In this document: one piece after another, positions 14,947 to 24,108 of the stretch
Position numbering within the stretch: the stretch's first letter is position 1
Layout: each line of letters opens with the position of its first letter
Source: Nostoc sp. 'Peltigera membranacea cyanobiont' N6
GTDB lineage: Bacteria > Cyanobacteriota > Cyanobacteriia > Cyanobacteriales > Nostocaceae
DNA: 64,000 nucleotides
Assembly: GCF_002949735.1 (NCBI RefSeq)
Contig: NZ_CP026681.1
Coordinates: 868,001 to 932,000 of the forward strand
Reading direction: 5' to 3'
The notes under the pieces: model-generated
Told to the model about the DNA's origin: nothing
The model's input: the letters and a program-made list of their open reading frames with translations, nothing else
Databases searched by the model: none
Translations under genes and position numbers: made by a program

Positions 14947-17637
14947 CTAGGCAGGAAGCCAGGTGTGTAACCAACTATCTCGGCGGTTTGCGAAGTCGTA
15001 AAGCAAATCTTGTCGTTTCTCGCGCAAGCAGGAGAGGGCTTCATGTTGGGGCATCGCAGTGCTGGCCAGACCTTTGAGAATTGCCATTTGGCGTTGCCAA
15101 GTGGCTGGATCTTCGACGGGTTCCATAAAGCGGGCGGGTACTTGTTGCCCAGCTAATAGTGTGTCATAAGAGTGATCGTCAGAGAAAAAGTCTGGAGGAT
15201 GTAGTGGGTAAAACAGGGAATTTCGGTAAGAGAGGGGGGCCCGCTCAGTAAATAACGCTAATCGCTCTATTGCGCCAGAGATATCTGTATCCCTATTGGC
15301 TGCTTGCCAAAAGGGAGTAGATAGACGGTGATTGAACTTGTAATGAATTCCGAGAAACCAACGCAGGGCATCCCAACGATCGCTCATCTTGCGGTTAAGT
15401 ACGGATTTTACCCCCTCATCTCGCTTTGATGCGGGAAAGTTGGTAAGTAAAAGTTCTAATTCTAAAACGATGGTGTGGATGGCTGTCGATTCTAACGGTT
15501 CAACAAAAGCATAGGAATTGCCGATCGCCACAACGTTGCCTTTCCAAAAATCCTCATGTCGCCCGGAACGAAACTTCACCACCCAAGGATCGCCCATTCC
15601 CGGATTTTTGGCACGCATTTCCTCTAAAGCTTGGTCATCACTACAAAATGCTGAAGAAAATACGTAACCTCGATGATCGGCATCCTCAAAGGGAATATTC
15701 CAACACCAGCCATTATTCATGGTTTCGGCTAGGGTGTAAGGTTTAACTGTACCATTATGGGGGACGGTAGCAGCGATCGCTCGATCGGTGCTGAGGGTAT
15801 CTTGGTAACTCACGAATTTTGAGCCAAGTTTCTGCTCTAGCAACAACGAGCGGAAACCCGAACAATCAATATATAAATCGTAAGTTAGTTGCCGCCCATC
15901 CTCGGTAATTAGATGGGTAATGGTTTCACCATCGGCAGATATCTGGGCATCAGAAATTTTTACATCGATATGTTCTATGCCGGCGGCGATCGCTTCTTCT
16001 CGGAGGTAACGAACAAACCGCCGATTATCGAGGTGATACGCCCAGCGAATCTGGTGAAGTAGAGACAAGGGAGTACCATCGCCGCGATCGAAAATGGGAG
16101 CGCGATCGGCACTCATCAGCATTGCCCCCAATGATTGATTGTTCAGCGTTGAATCATAGAGGAGAGATTCTAGCAAGCGTCCGCGCTGAAACGGAAACGT
16201 AAATTCATAATCATCGGGTAGTCCCCACTGAAACTTAATCCCCAACTTCCACGTCGGACGAACTCTCTCATAGAAATCAACGATATCTAGCCCTAAAAAG
16301 CGGGGACTATGGAGAAACTTAACGAGTTCTGGAGTAGTCGCCTCGCCCACACCAATCACCGGGATGGCACTCGATTCTAGCAAAGTCACCTTGATGTCTG
16401 GTCTGAAAGCACGAAAGGCTAAAGCCGCGAGATAACCAGCTGTGCCGCCCCCCAAAATGCCCACAGTTTGGTAAGCATCGGATGCTGGGGGGATTGCTGC
16501 CTTGGGTGAGTTTGGCCAGATCCGCCCAATTTCTTCAGCAGCAGCAGCGATCGCACTTCGTTCAATAACTCCCAACGGTTCATCTAGTCGGGGGGTACAC
16601 TCTTGGCACTCACTACTAGGGAGAAGCCGCTTAATGGTGCGTAGGCATAGCCCGCCGTAGGCATCGCCCTCCTCTGTAATTTTCAAAACGCTGGTTGCCC
16701 GAATTGGTGTTAAGGTCGGGCCCAGAAGGGAAATAGCTTCTTCAAGACAAGCCTGGGCTACAGAGGATAAAATTCCGCTATCCGCCTTGGCAACGATTGG
16801 GGTTGAAAGTTGCGGCCAAATATCTTCAAATACAGGTGGCAACCCTTCTAAAGTAATGACTCGACAGCCAAAACAAGCGGTTGCACCTCGAATAACTGTT
16901 GGGCCGATGAGTGCTGTTTCCTGGGAAGCCGTGACAAATAAACATGGAGTGCCACTGGCTAGGGCCGACTTGTTGACATCCAACAGTGCCTGAAATGGTA
17001 CACCTTCCAAAGCACAAACAACAAAGTCAAATTCTTTAAAGAGTTGAGATAAGCCAGAAATACTAACAGAGTCTAGACTATCTTGGTATACTGTCGGCGC
17101 TAGCGATGACAGATATTTTGAAGTGCCGTTGACGAGTATCCGTTCTTGCCCAAGGGCGCGAAACTCAGGCGTTTGACAGGATGCAAAATTCTTCAGGTAA
17201 AAAGTGCGACGATTATCAAAACCTGCGGCAGCAAAGGTTTTAGCGAGAGTATTAAGTAATTGGTGATTGCCTAGTAAAGCGATCGCCTTTTGACCTACCT
17301 GCTTAGAGACTATGGGCAAATCCCAGCGATGATTTTGCGGTGCGGCTTCAGTTACTACCTCTTCAATAATATCCAGCTTACTTAAAGCCAAGACAATCTC
17401 GTTTAAGTAATTGCGATCGCCAGAATCTGCAAGTTCAGCATAAATTCTTTCAAGCGGACGAACTCCATCAATCAGCGCCAACAGTTTGCGGATAATGCTG
17501 GGCTGAATGCCTTCGAGGACGAACGCTTCGCCGCCCACCCAACTACAAACCTCATCGGCTTCATTGAGGATTAAATGGGCATTGGGATTAATTCGAGGCA
17601 CCTGGGGAATGGGATCTATGAAGTCAGCCATTGACAT
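14947..17637 (-). CDS. ThiF/E1-like leader-peptide-binding domain fused to flavin-dependent halogenase
   Basis: The protein has 896 residues and two halves. Residues 1-380 resemble the ThiF/E1-like 'TOMM precursor leader-peptide-binding' partner of YcaO cyclodehydratases: an N-terminal winged-helix-like recognition segment (about 15-100), a Rossmann-like part, and two CxxC pairs (CFGC near 256, CQEC near 343) as in the zinc site. Residues 390-896 are a tryptophan-halogenase-type flavoprotein: FAD loop GGGTAGYLAA near 392, WKLGIKF near 463 with the lysine that binds hypohalous acid, WCWNIP near 645 (the WxWxIP mark), and EPLEST near 711. I infer that the first half guides a peptide leader to the halogenase. 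A genome repeat encodes GDAYGGLCLR between the halves. The start overlaps the preceding pseudogene by 22 bp. Confidence 0.85.
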   Translation of the reverse strand: MSMADFIDPIPQVPRINPNAHLILNEADEVCSWVGGEAFVLEGIQPSIIRKLLALIDGVRPLERIYAELADSGDRNYLNEIVLALSKLDIIEEVVTEAAPQNHRWDLPIVSKQVGQKAIALLGNHQLLNTLAKTFAAAGFDNRRTFYLKNFASCQTPEFRALGQERILVNGTSKYLSSLAPTVYQDSLDSVSISGLSQLFKEFDFVVCALEGVPFQALLDVNKSALASGTPCLFVTASQETALIGPTVIRGATACFGCRVITLEGLPPVFEDIWPQLSTPIVAKADSGILSSVAQACLEEAISLLGPTLTPIRATSVLKITEEGDAYGGLCLRTIKRLLPSSECQECTPRLDEPLGVIERSAIAAAAEEIGRIWPNSPKAAIPPASDAYQTVGILGGGTAGYLAALAFRAFRPDIKVTLLESSAIPVIGVGEATTPELVKFLHSPRFLGLDIVDFYERVRPTWKLGIKFQWGLPDDYEFTFPFQRGRLLESLLYDSTLNNQSLGAMLMSADRAPIFDRGDGTPLSLLHQIRWAYHLDNRRFVRYLREEAIAAGIEHIDVKISDAQISADGETITHLITEDGRQLTYDLYIDCSGFRSLLLEQKLGSKFVSYQDTLSTDRAIAATVPHNGTVKPYTLAETMNNGWCWNIPFEDADHRGYVFSSAFCSDDQALEEMRAKNPGMGDPWVVKFRSGRHEDFWKGNVVAIGNSYAFVEPLESTAIHTIVLELELLLTNFPASKRDEGVKSVLNRKMSDRWDALRWFLGIHYKFNHRLSTPFWQAANRDTDISGAIERLALFTERAPLSYRNSLFYPLHPPDFFSDDHSYDTLLAGQQVPARFMEPVEDPATWQRQMAILKGLASTAMPQHEALSCLREKRQDLLYDFANRRDSWLHTWLPA
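16639..16668. repeat. Interspersed repeat inside the halogenase fusion gene
   Basis: The tract GCGTAGGCATAGCCCGCC and following bases, of a type common in Nostoc intergenic DNA, sits in frame and encodes GDAYGGLCLR in the linker between the ThiF-like and halogenase parts. Confidence 0.6.
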
Positions 17638-18274
17638 TTTCTTTCTTTAACAACCTGAATCGCCTCCTGAATTGGTAAGGCGTTAGCACAATTCTTGATG
17701 AAATGGTTTTTGACTTGTCGCCAATTATCTAAATCCAAGGTGTCATTGTCGCTTTGATACTTTGTGGCAACCTGTTGACCCATAAGTAGATTTAGATAGC
17801 CGTTATATCCAAAAACACTATTTTTGCGGAGCAGAATTTGACCAATTGGCGATGGGCCATTGTTTTGGAAAAAGTCTACTACTGTTTCGGCATCACCAAT
17901 ATCAGTTTGATGCCAGCAGTGCCGCCAGAATTCTGATTCTACTCGGCGATTGAACTTAAAGTGAATCGATAAAAAGTCACGAATATCATCCCACTTTTGG
18001 GCGATCGCTCGATTCGCTAGATTAATTAATCCTGGGCTTGGTTGCTGGTCTGAATCAATTAACACATCACACACACATTTAATGGTTTCGCCAATCATGT
18101 GTAATCTTGTTGATTCTAGCGGTTCGACAAAACCTGATGCGTTGCCAACGGCGACCACATTTTTCACCCAAAATCGTTGATGTCGCCCTGATTTGAACCT
18201 AATAACGCTAAGGCAGAGAGAAAACCAGCACTACCTCCGCCCAAAACTACGACATTATGTATTGTTTTTTCCAC
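17616..18274 (-). pseudogene. Internally deleted tryptophan halogenase
   Basis: The minus strand begins with an intact-looking halogenase N-terminus at the GTG 18274 (VEKTIHNVVVLGGGSAGFLS, the FAD loop), then after about 23 codons jumps, out of frame, to the C-terminal part (RFKSGRHQRFWVKNVVAVG, EPLEST, then FLSIHFKFNRRVESEFW). About 900-1000 bp of the middle, including the catalytic lysine and WxWxIP regions, is missing. The remaining 183-codon frame from 18167 ends overlapping the fusion halogenase start, so it may still be transcribed ahead of it. It shows the locus once had two halogenases. Confidence 0.8.
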
Positions 18275-18459
18275 ATGAATGAAACTGTCTATCAGTAATG
18301 TTATGTACTCTAGTATGCAAGTTTCATGGAATTTGGGAATTATTTGCTACCAATCTTAGCAATCGATCCTTCGCTTCTTAACTTCCTTAAAGATTTTCCC
18401 CTTCTACTGCTCAAATCGGCTAGGATTTTCTGACAGTACCAACAACGGAAACAATTCTC

Positions 18460-20217
18460 ATGCGTGTCACTATCTGTGGTCATGCTGCTTTATACATTGA
18501 AACTATCGATCAACGCATCCTGCTCGATCCATGCTTCTCGGATACACTTGTCGGCGGTACACTTACTTACCATCCCGGTCGGGTATTTGAATTAGACAAA
18601 CTGCCAAACCTGACAGCTTTGGTGGTGACTCATGGACATTTCGATCACTTTCATTTAGAAACCCTCCAGAAGCTGCCGCGCGAACTGCCAGTAATTACTG
18701 CGGATGAACCGGCATTGGTCGAACAACTGCAAAAGATCGGATTCTCAAAAATCATAATCTGTCAGCCTTGGCAGGCGATCGCTCTCGGAGAAACTTACTT
18801 ACTCCCGACTCCTTCAGACCACGAAGAACCAGAGTTTGGGCTGTTAGTTCGAGATGCAACTGGCACATTCTGGCACATGGCAGATGCAGAAGTGACGGCG
18901 GAAATTGGAGAAAAAATCACCCAAGAATACGGTGCTATTGATTTAATTTCAACCAAGTATCAGCCAGTAGTACGTGCCAGTATGGGCTATTTGCATGGCA
19001 TGGGAGCAACATTCGATCGCCAAGGGGTAGTTAGTTGGCTGGAAGCGGCGTGTGCTTGCAACCCGGCTTTGGTGTTCCCTTACGCTTCTGGTTTGTGCTT
19101 TAGTGGTCGGCACGCCTGGTTTAACCGCTATGCGTTTCCCTTAAGTTCAGAAGAAACGGTTCGCTTGTTGCAACGTCGGCTTGGTTCCCCAGAGCGGGCG
19201 AAAACGGTGCGTCCTGGTGATGTGATTGAACTTCAAGCTGGACAACCTCCACAACGACACGAACAGTTAGCTGATTTCGTTAGAGAAAAGCCATCTCCTG
19301 GGTTGCGCTGGGAACCAATTGATATCAGCACCTTCACAGGATTGTCTACATCTGAAGAACGGCGTACCTTCCAACAAAAGCTAGATGTATTCCTGGCAGG
19401 GACGTTGGTTTCGTGGCTCAAACATCAGGTCAAACAGACTCACAGCAGTTGGACTAATTTCCCTGCCGAGGAGGTTGTTTGGCAGTTGGTGGTTCATGCT
19501 GGAGATGGAGAACGGCTAAACTATGCCATTGATTTTCGTTCAGAGGATTTTTCTGTCTTCCCAGGCGAGCATCCAGAAGCAAACTTCTTTACCCACATTG
19601 CCGGACAAGCTCTTGACGATGTGATGACGGGCAAAATGCCGGGGCTAATTTTTTGGCTGGCGGGTGAGGCTCGTAGTTATGAAAAGGTCATTTCTGTACG
19701 CAATGGTCGTTTTGAGTGTCCAAAGTGGCCAAAGACACCCGAAGATTTCCCCTCAGACCCACTGACTTACTATCTTCGTCATTTTGGGACTAGCGAAACT
19801 TCTCTCGTTCCGGCTGATGCTGAGTCTGAGAAAGCACCATCACCAGAAAGTGCCAATGATATTCAGATTCTCACCCGTTTAGGGGAGAACGAAGAAGTGA
19901 TGAACAAAAAAGTTCTACTGGCTTATTTGGCAGTTCAAGAAGCAGAGCGCTTGGGGCTGAAGATTTCTGAGATGGAAATTCAAACAATGTCCGATTCCTT
20001 TCGAGAGCAGTTTGATTTACTCGATAGCCAAGATACAGAGCAATGGTTAAAGGAAGCAGGTTTGAGTCTTGAGGGATACTCAGCCGTGATGCGAGATTTC
20101 ACCGCAGTCTTGAAACTGGAGCAACATTACACTAGGGTGATTGAGCCACTGCTCACCAATCATCGCCGCGTGGCTACAGCTAGATATGCCCGCCCACGAC
20201 GGGATACCAACGATTGA
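18460..20217 (+). CDS. MBL-fold metallohydrolase with helical C-terminal extension
   Basis: The product has 585 residues. Residues 1-260 are a metallo-beta-lactamase fold of the UlaG/L-ascorbate-lactonase-like type: HAALYIET start, the metal motif THGHFDHFH near residue 57, and a second His/Asp region with TPSDHEE and MADAE. The middle part (270-440) is unassigned. The last 110 residues are helical (LGLKISEMEIQTMSDSFREQ, WLKEAGLSLEGY) and resemble the SurA/PpiC-type N-terminal helices of proteins found in cyanobacterial bacteriocin clusters. It is the first gene of an overlapping trio with the LanB-like and second MBL genes. Its substrate is unknown; peptide or ester hydrolysis is possible. 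Confidence 0.78.
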   Translation: MRVTICGHAALYIETIDQRILLDPCFSDTLVGGTLTYHPGRVFELDKLPNLTALVVTHGHFDHFHLETLQKLPRELPVITADEPALVEQLQKIGFSKIIICQPWQAIALGETYLLPTPSDHEEPEFGLLVRDATGTFWHMADAEVTAEIGEKITQEYGAIDLISTKYQPVVRASMGYLHGMGATFDRQGVVSWLEAACACNPALVFPYASGLCFSGRHAWFNRYAFPLSSEETVRLLQRRLGSPERAKTVRPGDVIELQAGQPPQRHEQLADFVREKPSPGLRWEPIDISTFTGLSTSEERRTFQQKLDVFLAGTLVSWLKHQVKQTHSSWTNFPAEEVVWQLVVHAGDGERLNYAIDFRSEDFSVFPGEHPEANFFTHIAGQALDDVMTGKMPGLIFWLAGEARSYEKVISVRNGRFECPKWPKTPEDFPSDPLTYYLRHFGTSETSLVPADAESEKAPSPESANDIQILTRLGENEEVMNKKVLLAYLAVQEAERLGLKISEMEIQTMSDSFREQFDLLDSQDTEQWLKEAGLSLEGYSAVMRDFTAVLKLEQHYTRVIEPLLTNHRRVATARYARPRRDTND

Positions 20218-22514
20218 TGAATCATCCCAGAAAACAATTTGAGCTTGCTCCCGTTGGTATCTTGCGGGCTGCTGCTTGGCCAATTGAGAGTCTTCAGAGT
20301 TTTGGGAATCAGGAACTTGCCAGCCTAGCTTTGGCAGCCAGCCGCACAAATGACGATCGCATCTGGAAGGAATATACAACAGCTTATCAGCAGGTGCATG
20401 AAGACGAGCGCGATCGCCTTTGGCAGATGACCGCAGCAGATTCATGGTTTATGAAAGCGCTGCTGTTGTCTAATCCGTCACTCGTCACGGAGGTACAGCG
20501 GGGGCTGCCACAAAGACAGGGAAAACGCACTAAAAAAATTCGGCATCTGGAGACGGCACTGTATCGTTATCTAGCGCGGGCTGCGGGACGGACAACACCT
20601 TATGGCTTATGGGCTGGTGTGAGTTTAGTCGAGTTTGCTAAGACAGCGCGGCACGATCCGGCTGCGGCTGAGTATTCATTTACACCCGACCTGCATCCTT
20701 TTCAAACGATATTGCGATCGCTAGCTCAACGTTCAATTTATCGTGAAAATGCAACTTGGCGATTAAATCCCACCTTGAGACGACAAGCAGATGGTTCCTG
20801 GCTCTTTTGGGGTCGCACTCCACAGGGGTTAGTCGAGCAGCGTGAGATTGAATTCCAAGAAGTTGTGGACATTTTATTGGCAGAACTGACCAAACTGGAT
20901 CTGGGGACATTAGACGAACTAGCCAAAACAGTAGCAGCCTCACCTCGCTGGAACGATGCAGCAGGAATACAGGATATTTTGAATATCTTCATTGATGGCG
21001 GTGTGCTTTTAGGCGGACTCGATCTACCCCATCGCTTTGAAAGTCCTTGGGAAGCGTTAACAGTGGTGGCAGACAAGCTAATTGAGCCAGATCGGTATCT
21101 CTGGAATAGTTCTATCCAAAAACTCCATTGCCTTTGCGATTCTCTCGCAGCAAAACTTGAGGTAATATCTCTGGATGCACTTGCAGATTCTCTGCAACAA
21201 GCAAAAAGCTTTATTCAAGAACTCGCCCAAGCCCTTGATGTTACCCTCACCCAGCTATCCGAGCCAGTGTTGCACTGCGATTTGGGGGTACCGTTTCGGA
21301 TTGCCATTGATGAGGTGCAGCAAAACGTTTTGTTGCAAACACTTGCAGATTATGAGCGCTGCTGGATTAATGATGCAAGTCCAGCCTCGGCAATGCGGAT
21401 GGCGTTTCGTGAGCGACTGAAACAAGAATTTGCGACGGGTATTGCACTAGGGGATCTCAAATCTACCCTGGTTTCCGAAATGAGAGCGGCTCATAGCCAT
21501 CCCGAAGTCGTCACCCGGTTAGAGGCGTGGGAGCGATCGCTGTCGCAAAATAAAGAGGTAGTCGTTCTCGAAACCAGCAGTAATTCCCCAAAGTCTTTGT
21601 CTACGGCTCCTTTCGGTTGCTTGTTCGCGGGTTTATTTGAGTCGTTCCAACTGGTAGTTCACGGGATTAGTGACGATCCGGTGCGAATCTTTGCTCGGTT
21701 TAAAGACTTATTGAATGAAAATAATTTATTGCATTCTTGGTTTCAAGAAAAGCTTGACTGTTTGGCAAGCCAACATCAAATTCAAATCGCAGAATTAAAA
21801 AGTCCCTTTGAGTCAAATCCAAATGTACTGGCTCGTCCTCATTTCAACCTTCTTCCCATTGAGTTATGGGGGGCGAGTCAAGATACTCCATCCCTCGCCG
21901 ATGCAGAAATCTTTCTAGACCCAAAAACACAACTGCCTTTTTTAAAATTGCATTCCCTCCCCAACCCGGTTGCAGTGTTTTGGTTTTCCTTGGCTGCGGT
22001 TAATGCCCGCGACCCGATCTCTGAACAATTACTTTGGACTACCTTTCAAGATAATCCGACGGCAATCTTTCGTGCTGCCACCCTACCGATGCAGATTGAA
22101 CTGACTGCACCTCGTTTCACTCCTCGCGTTCAACTGCCAAAAGAAGCGACATTACGTCCTCGGAGGACAGTTTTAAGTGGGCAAATCTTAGCAGAACTCG
22201 CCACATTATCTGCAATAGAGTTATTCGCAAGATGGCAGCAATTAGCTTCTGAACATGGCTGGCCGATGTTGCTCAATCTGCAAATAGAGGGCAAGCATTC
22301 ACTGATTCTGCATCGAGATAGCCCTTTAGCCCTTGAGTCCTTTTTCAAAAAAGACCTGCACAAACAAACCCGATGGCTAATTGTAGAAGAGTTAGTCAAT
22401 CAACCTTGGCTAGTTGACCAAAAAGGACAGCATTACATGGCAGAACTGGCTTTACCCTTTGCCCGCACTGAACATGGGTGGTCGTTGCGTACAGGAAATA
22501 GCTCGATTATATGA
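20217..22514 (+). CDS. LanB-type dehydratase, glutamylation domain only
   Basis: The ATG at 20217 overlaps the previous stop (TGATG) and gives 765 residues. The hallmark of the LanB N-terminal domain, RAAGRTTPYGLWAG, is near residue 121. The tail (RWLIVEELVN, HYMAELALPFAR) is the usual end of that domain. Full LanB enzymes such as NisB have about 1000 residues with a separate elimination domain, which is absent here and not encoded nearby. By family knowledge, such proteins use glutamyl-tRNA to activate Ser/Thr, or, in PEARL enzymes, add an amino acid from aminoacyl-tRNA to a peptide C-terminus. Which applies is open. Confidence 0.82.
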   Translation: MNHPRKQFELAPVGILRAAAWPIESLQSFGNQELASLALAASRTNDDRIWKEYTTAYQQVHEDERDRLWQMTAADSWFMKALLLSNPSLVTEVQRGLPQRQGKRTKKIRHLETALYRYLARAAGRTTPYGLWAGVSLVEFAKTARHDPAAAEYSFTPDLHPFQTILRSLAQRSIYRENATWRLNPTLRRQADGSWLFWGRTPQGLVEQREIEFQEVVDILLAELTKLDLGTLDELAKTVAASPRWNDAAGIQDILNIFIDGGVLLGGLDLPHRFESPWEALTVVADKLIEPDRYLWNSSIQKLHCLCDSLAAKLEVISLDALADSLQQAKSFIQELAQALDVTLTQLSEPVLHCDLGVPFRIAIDEVQQNVLLQTLADYERCWINDASPASAMRMAFRERLKQEFATGIALGDLKSTLVSEMRAAHSHPEVVTRLEAWERSLSQNKEVVVLETSSNSPKSLSTAPFGCLFAGLFESFQLVVHGISDDPVRIFARFKDLLNENNLLHSWFQEKLDCLASQHQIQIAELKSPFESNPNVLARPHFNLLPIELWGASQDTPSLADAEIFLDPKTQLPFLKLHSLPNPVAVFWFSLAAVNARDPISEQLLWTTFQDNPTAIFRAATLPMQIELTAPRFTPRVQLPKEATLRPRRTVLSGQILAELATLSAIELFARWQQLASEHGWPMLLNLQIEGKHSLILHRDSPLALESFFKKDLHKQTRWLIVEELVNQPWLVDQKGQHYMAELALPFARTEHGWSLRTGNSSII

Positions 22515-24013
22515 CACGTCGAAGATTAAGCAGCACCATTGGATTCCAACTCATCTACCAAGACGAAACCCAGTTTGGTAGTGCCATAACCGGACAATGC
22601 GACACTATCATCCGTCGCTACTGCGCCAATATCGCAGCACACCGCCATCGATATGGGCTTGCAGATGTGGTGGCTCATTCGCGGGAATTACTAGCAGCGA
22701 CAATGGTTCCTGGTGGTCTTGCAGATTTGTATCAGCGTCCTGGTGTGCTTTTGGAAGATTGGCTTTATCCCGATACCAAAGCCGTTAAACCGGTTGCGCT
22801 TCAGTTGGAACGTAATACTGGCGAAAGTATCGTCATTCTCGAACTATCACCTCATCTCCTGTCCGATTTGGCTTTGTATTTAGGAGAATGGCAACAAGGA
22901 AGTACAACTCCGACTGCAACCATTGCCCGCGAGTTATGGAACGTGTTGAGTGATTATGGCGCACTGGTTGACTTCAATGAACTATCCGTTAAGCCAGAAC
23001 TTGGCCATGCTACCTTTGTTGGTCACTCAACCCTGCGGCTCAGTGATGGCAACTCTAGTATTCTCTTCGATCCATTTTTGTTGCCCAAGTCTGAGGTTTA
23101 TCCGCCAAACTACCAACCCCTCAGCTTAGAGGAAATGGGACAACCCGATGCTGTATTCATCACCCATTCTCACCCCGATCATTTTGATTTAGGAACCTTG
23201 CTGCGACTTGGTGCAAACACGCCAATCTTCCTTCCTGAAGTCAAGCGAGAATCTGTATTGGCGATCGATATGGCATTACGACTGCATCAGCTTGGGTTCA
23301 AGAATATTCACACACTTGGCTGGTTCGACGAAACCCAAATTGGTGGGATGCGAATTATTGCCCTGCCTTTTTACGGGGAACAGCCAACGGTTGCAGAAGC
23401 GTTGCATCCAGAAATTCGCAATGAGGGTAATACTTACCTTGTCGAATATTGCGATCGCCGTATTGCTCTCACAGCAGACTCAGGGACTGACTGCTTGGGA
23501 GATGTCAAAAAACTGGCAGCCGCAGCCTTAGAGCGTTATGGTTCCCTTGATACTTTATTTGGAGGATATCGAGGTTTTGGACTGTATCCGATTCAATATC
23601 TCTTTTCATCAGTCGCTCGCTATCTTCCTTTTGTACCAGAAAAAAGCTGGCAAGTCCGCCAAAAGATGATGTGCGATGCCGATGATTTAATTGATGTAGC
23701 AGAAATCTGGAATGCCAAACGAATTGTACCCTACTCCGATGGTGGCGCTCCTTGGTATTGGCAGCGCGGTCTTGGCCCTTGCCTTGATGGATCGCAAGCA
23801 CACATCATGGCAGTCGATCCAACCCCAGAGCATGTTTGCCAGGTAGCAAATGTGCGCTCTGGAACCCGCAAAGATGGAGCGATCGCTTCTCCTGTATCGA
23901 TTTGCTTGCTTCGCCCTGGAGATGCTCTTGCGTTTGCTCAAGAGGATACGCAAGTAGTTCAAAACCAATCTTGGCCATATTTTAAGTCAGTAGGGAAGCA
24001 ACTCTTGAGCTAA
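22511..24013 (+). CDS. Second MBL-fold metallohydrolase
   Basis: The 500-residue protein starts in a 4-bp ATGA overlap with the LanB-like gene. An N-terminal region of about 160 residues is unassigned. From residue 165 a UlaG-like MBL fold follows: GHATFVGHSTLRLS, the metal motif THSHPDHFD near 218, the late ALTADSGTD, and a conserved RIVPYSDGG. It differs in layout from the first MBL gene, where the MBL fold is N-terminal. Tight coupling means the two hydrolases and the LanB-like enzyme are made together and probably work on one product. Confidence 0.78.
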   Translation: MTRRRLSSTIGFQLIYQDETQFGSAITGQCDTIIRRYCANIAAHRHRYGLADVVAHSRELLAATMVPGGLADLYQRPGVLLEDWLYPDTKAVKPVALQLERNTGESIVILELSPHLLSDLALYLGEWQQGSTTPTATIARELWNVLSDYGALVDFNELSVKPELGHATFVGHSTLRLSDGNSSILFDPFLLPKSEVYPPNYQPLSLEEMGQPDAVFITHSHPDHFDLGTLLRLGANTPIFLPEVKRESVLAIDMALRLHQLGFKNIHTLGWFDETQIGGMRIIALPFYGEQPTVAEALHPEIRNEGNTYLVEYCDRRIALTADSGTDCLGDVKKLAAAALERYGSLDTLFGGYRGFGLYPIQYLFSSVARYLPFVPEKSWQVRQKMMCDADDLIDVAEIWNAKRIVPYSDGGAPWYWQRGLGPCLDGSQAHIMAVDPTPEHVCQVANVRSGTRKDGAIASPVSICLLRPGDALAFAQEDTQVVQNQSWPYFKSVGKQLLS

Positions 24014-24054
24014 AGAACGAATTAACCTTTCAATTGACCGCTTGGAGGCCCGAT

Positions 24055-24108
24055 ATGGGTGAATTTTCTTCAGCAATTTTTGTCTCGGCTTTACCAATAG
24101 TCTCTTAA
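24055..24108 (+). CDS. Possible small peptide gene (17 aa)
   Basis: GGAGG at 24044-24048 is followed 6 nt later by an ATG opening a 17-codon frame, MGEFSSAIFVSALPIVS, ending in TAA. It begins 41 bp after the second MBL gene. The strong ribosome-binding site is the main support. It is short for a RiPP precursor and contains no Cys or Trp, so it may instead be a truncated gene start or chance. Confidence 0.25.
   Translation: MGEFSSAIFVSALPIVS

Noticed and set aside
14947..17637. Bacterial ubiquitin-like E1 activating enzyme
   Set aside because: The ThiF-like half lacks a recognisable nucleotide loop of active E1 enzymes and is fused to a halogenase; a leader-peptide-binding role fits better.
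18298..18381. 27-codon frame (MLCTLVCKFHGIWELF...) in the divergent promoter region of the RiPP-like locus, with Cys, Trp, Ser and Thr
   Set aside because: The composition would suit a RiPP precursor, but no ribosome-binding site is seen and the frame lies in the expected promoter region.
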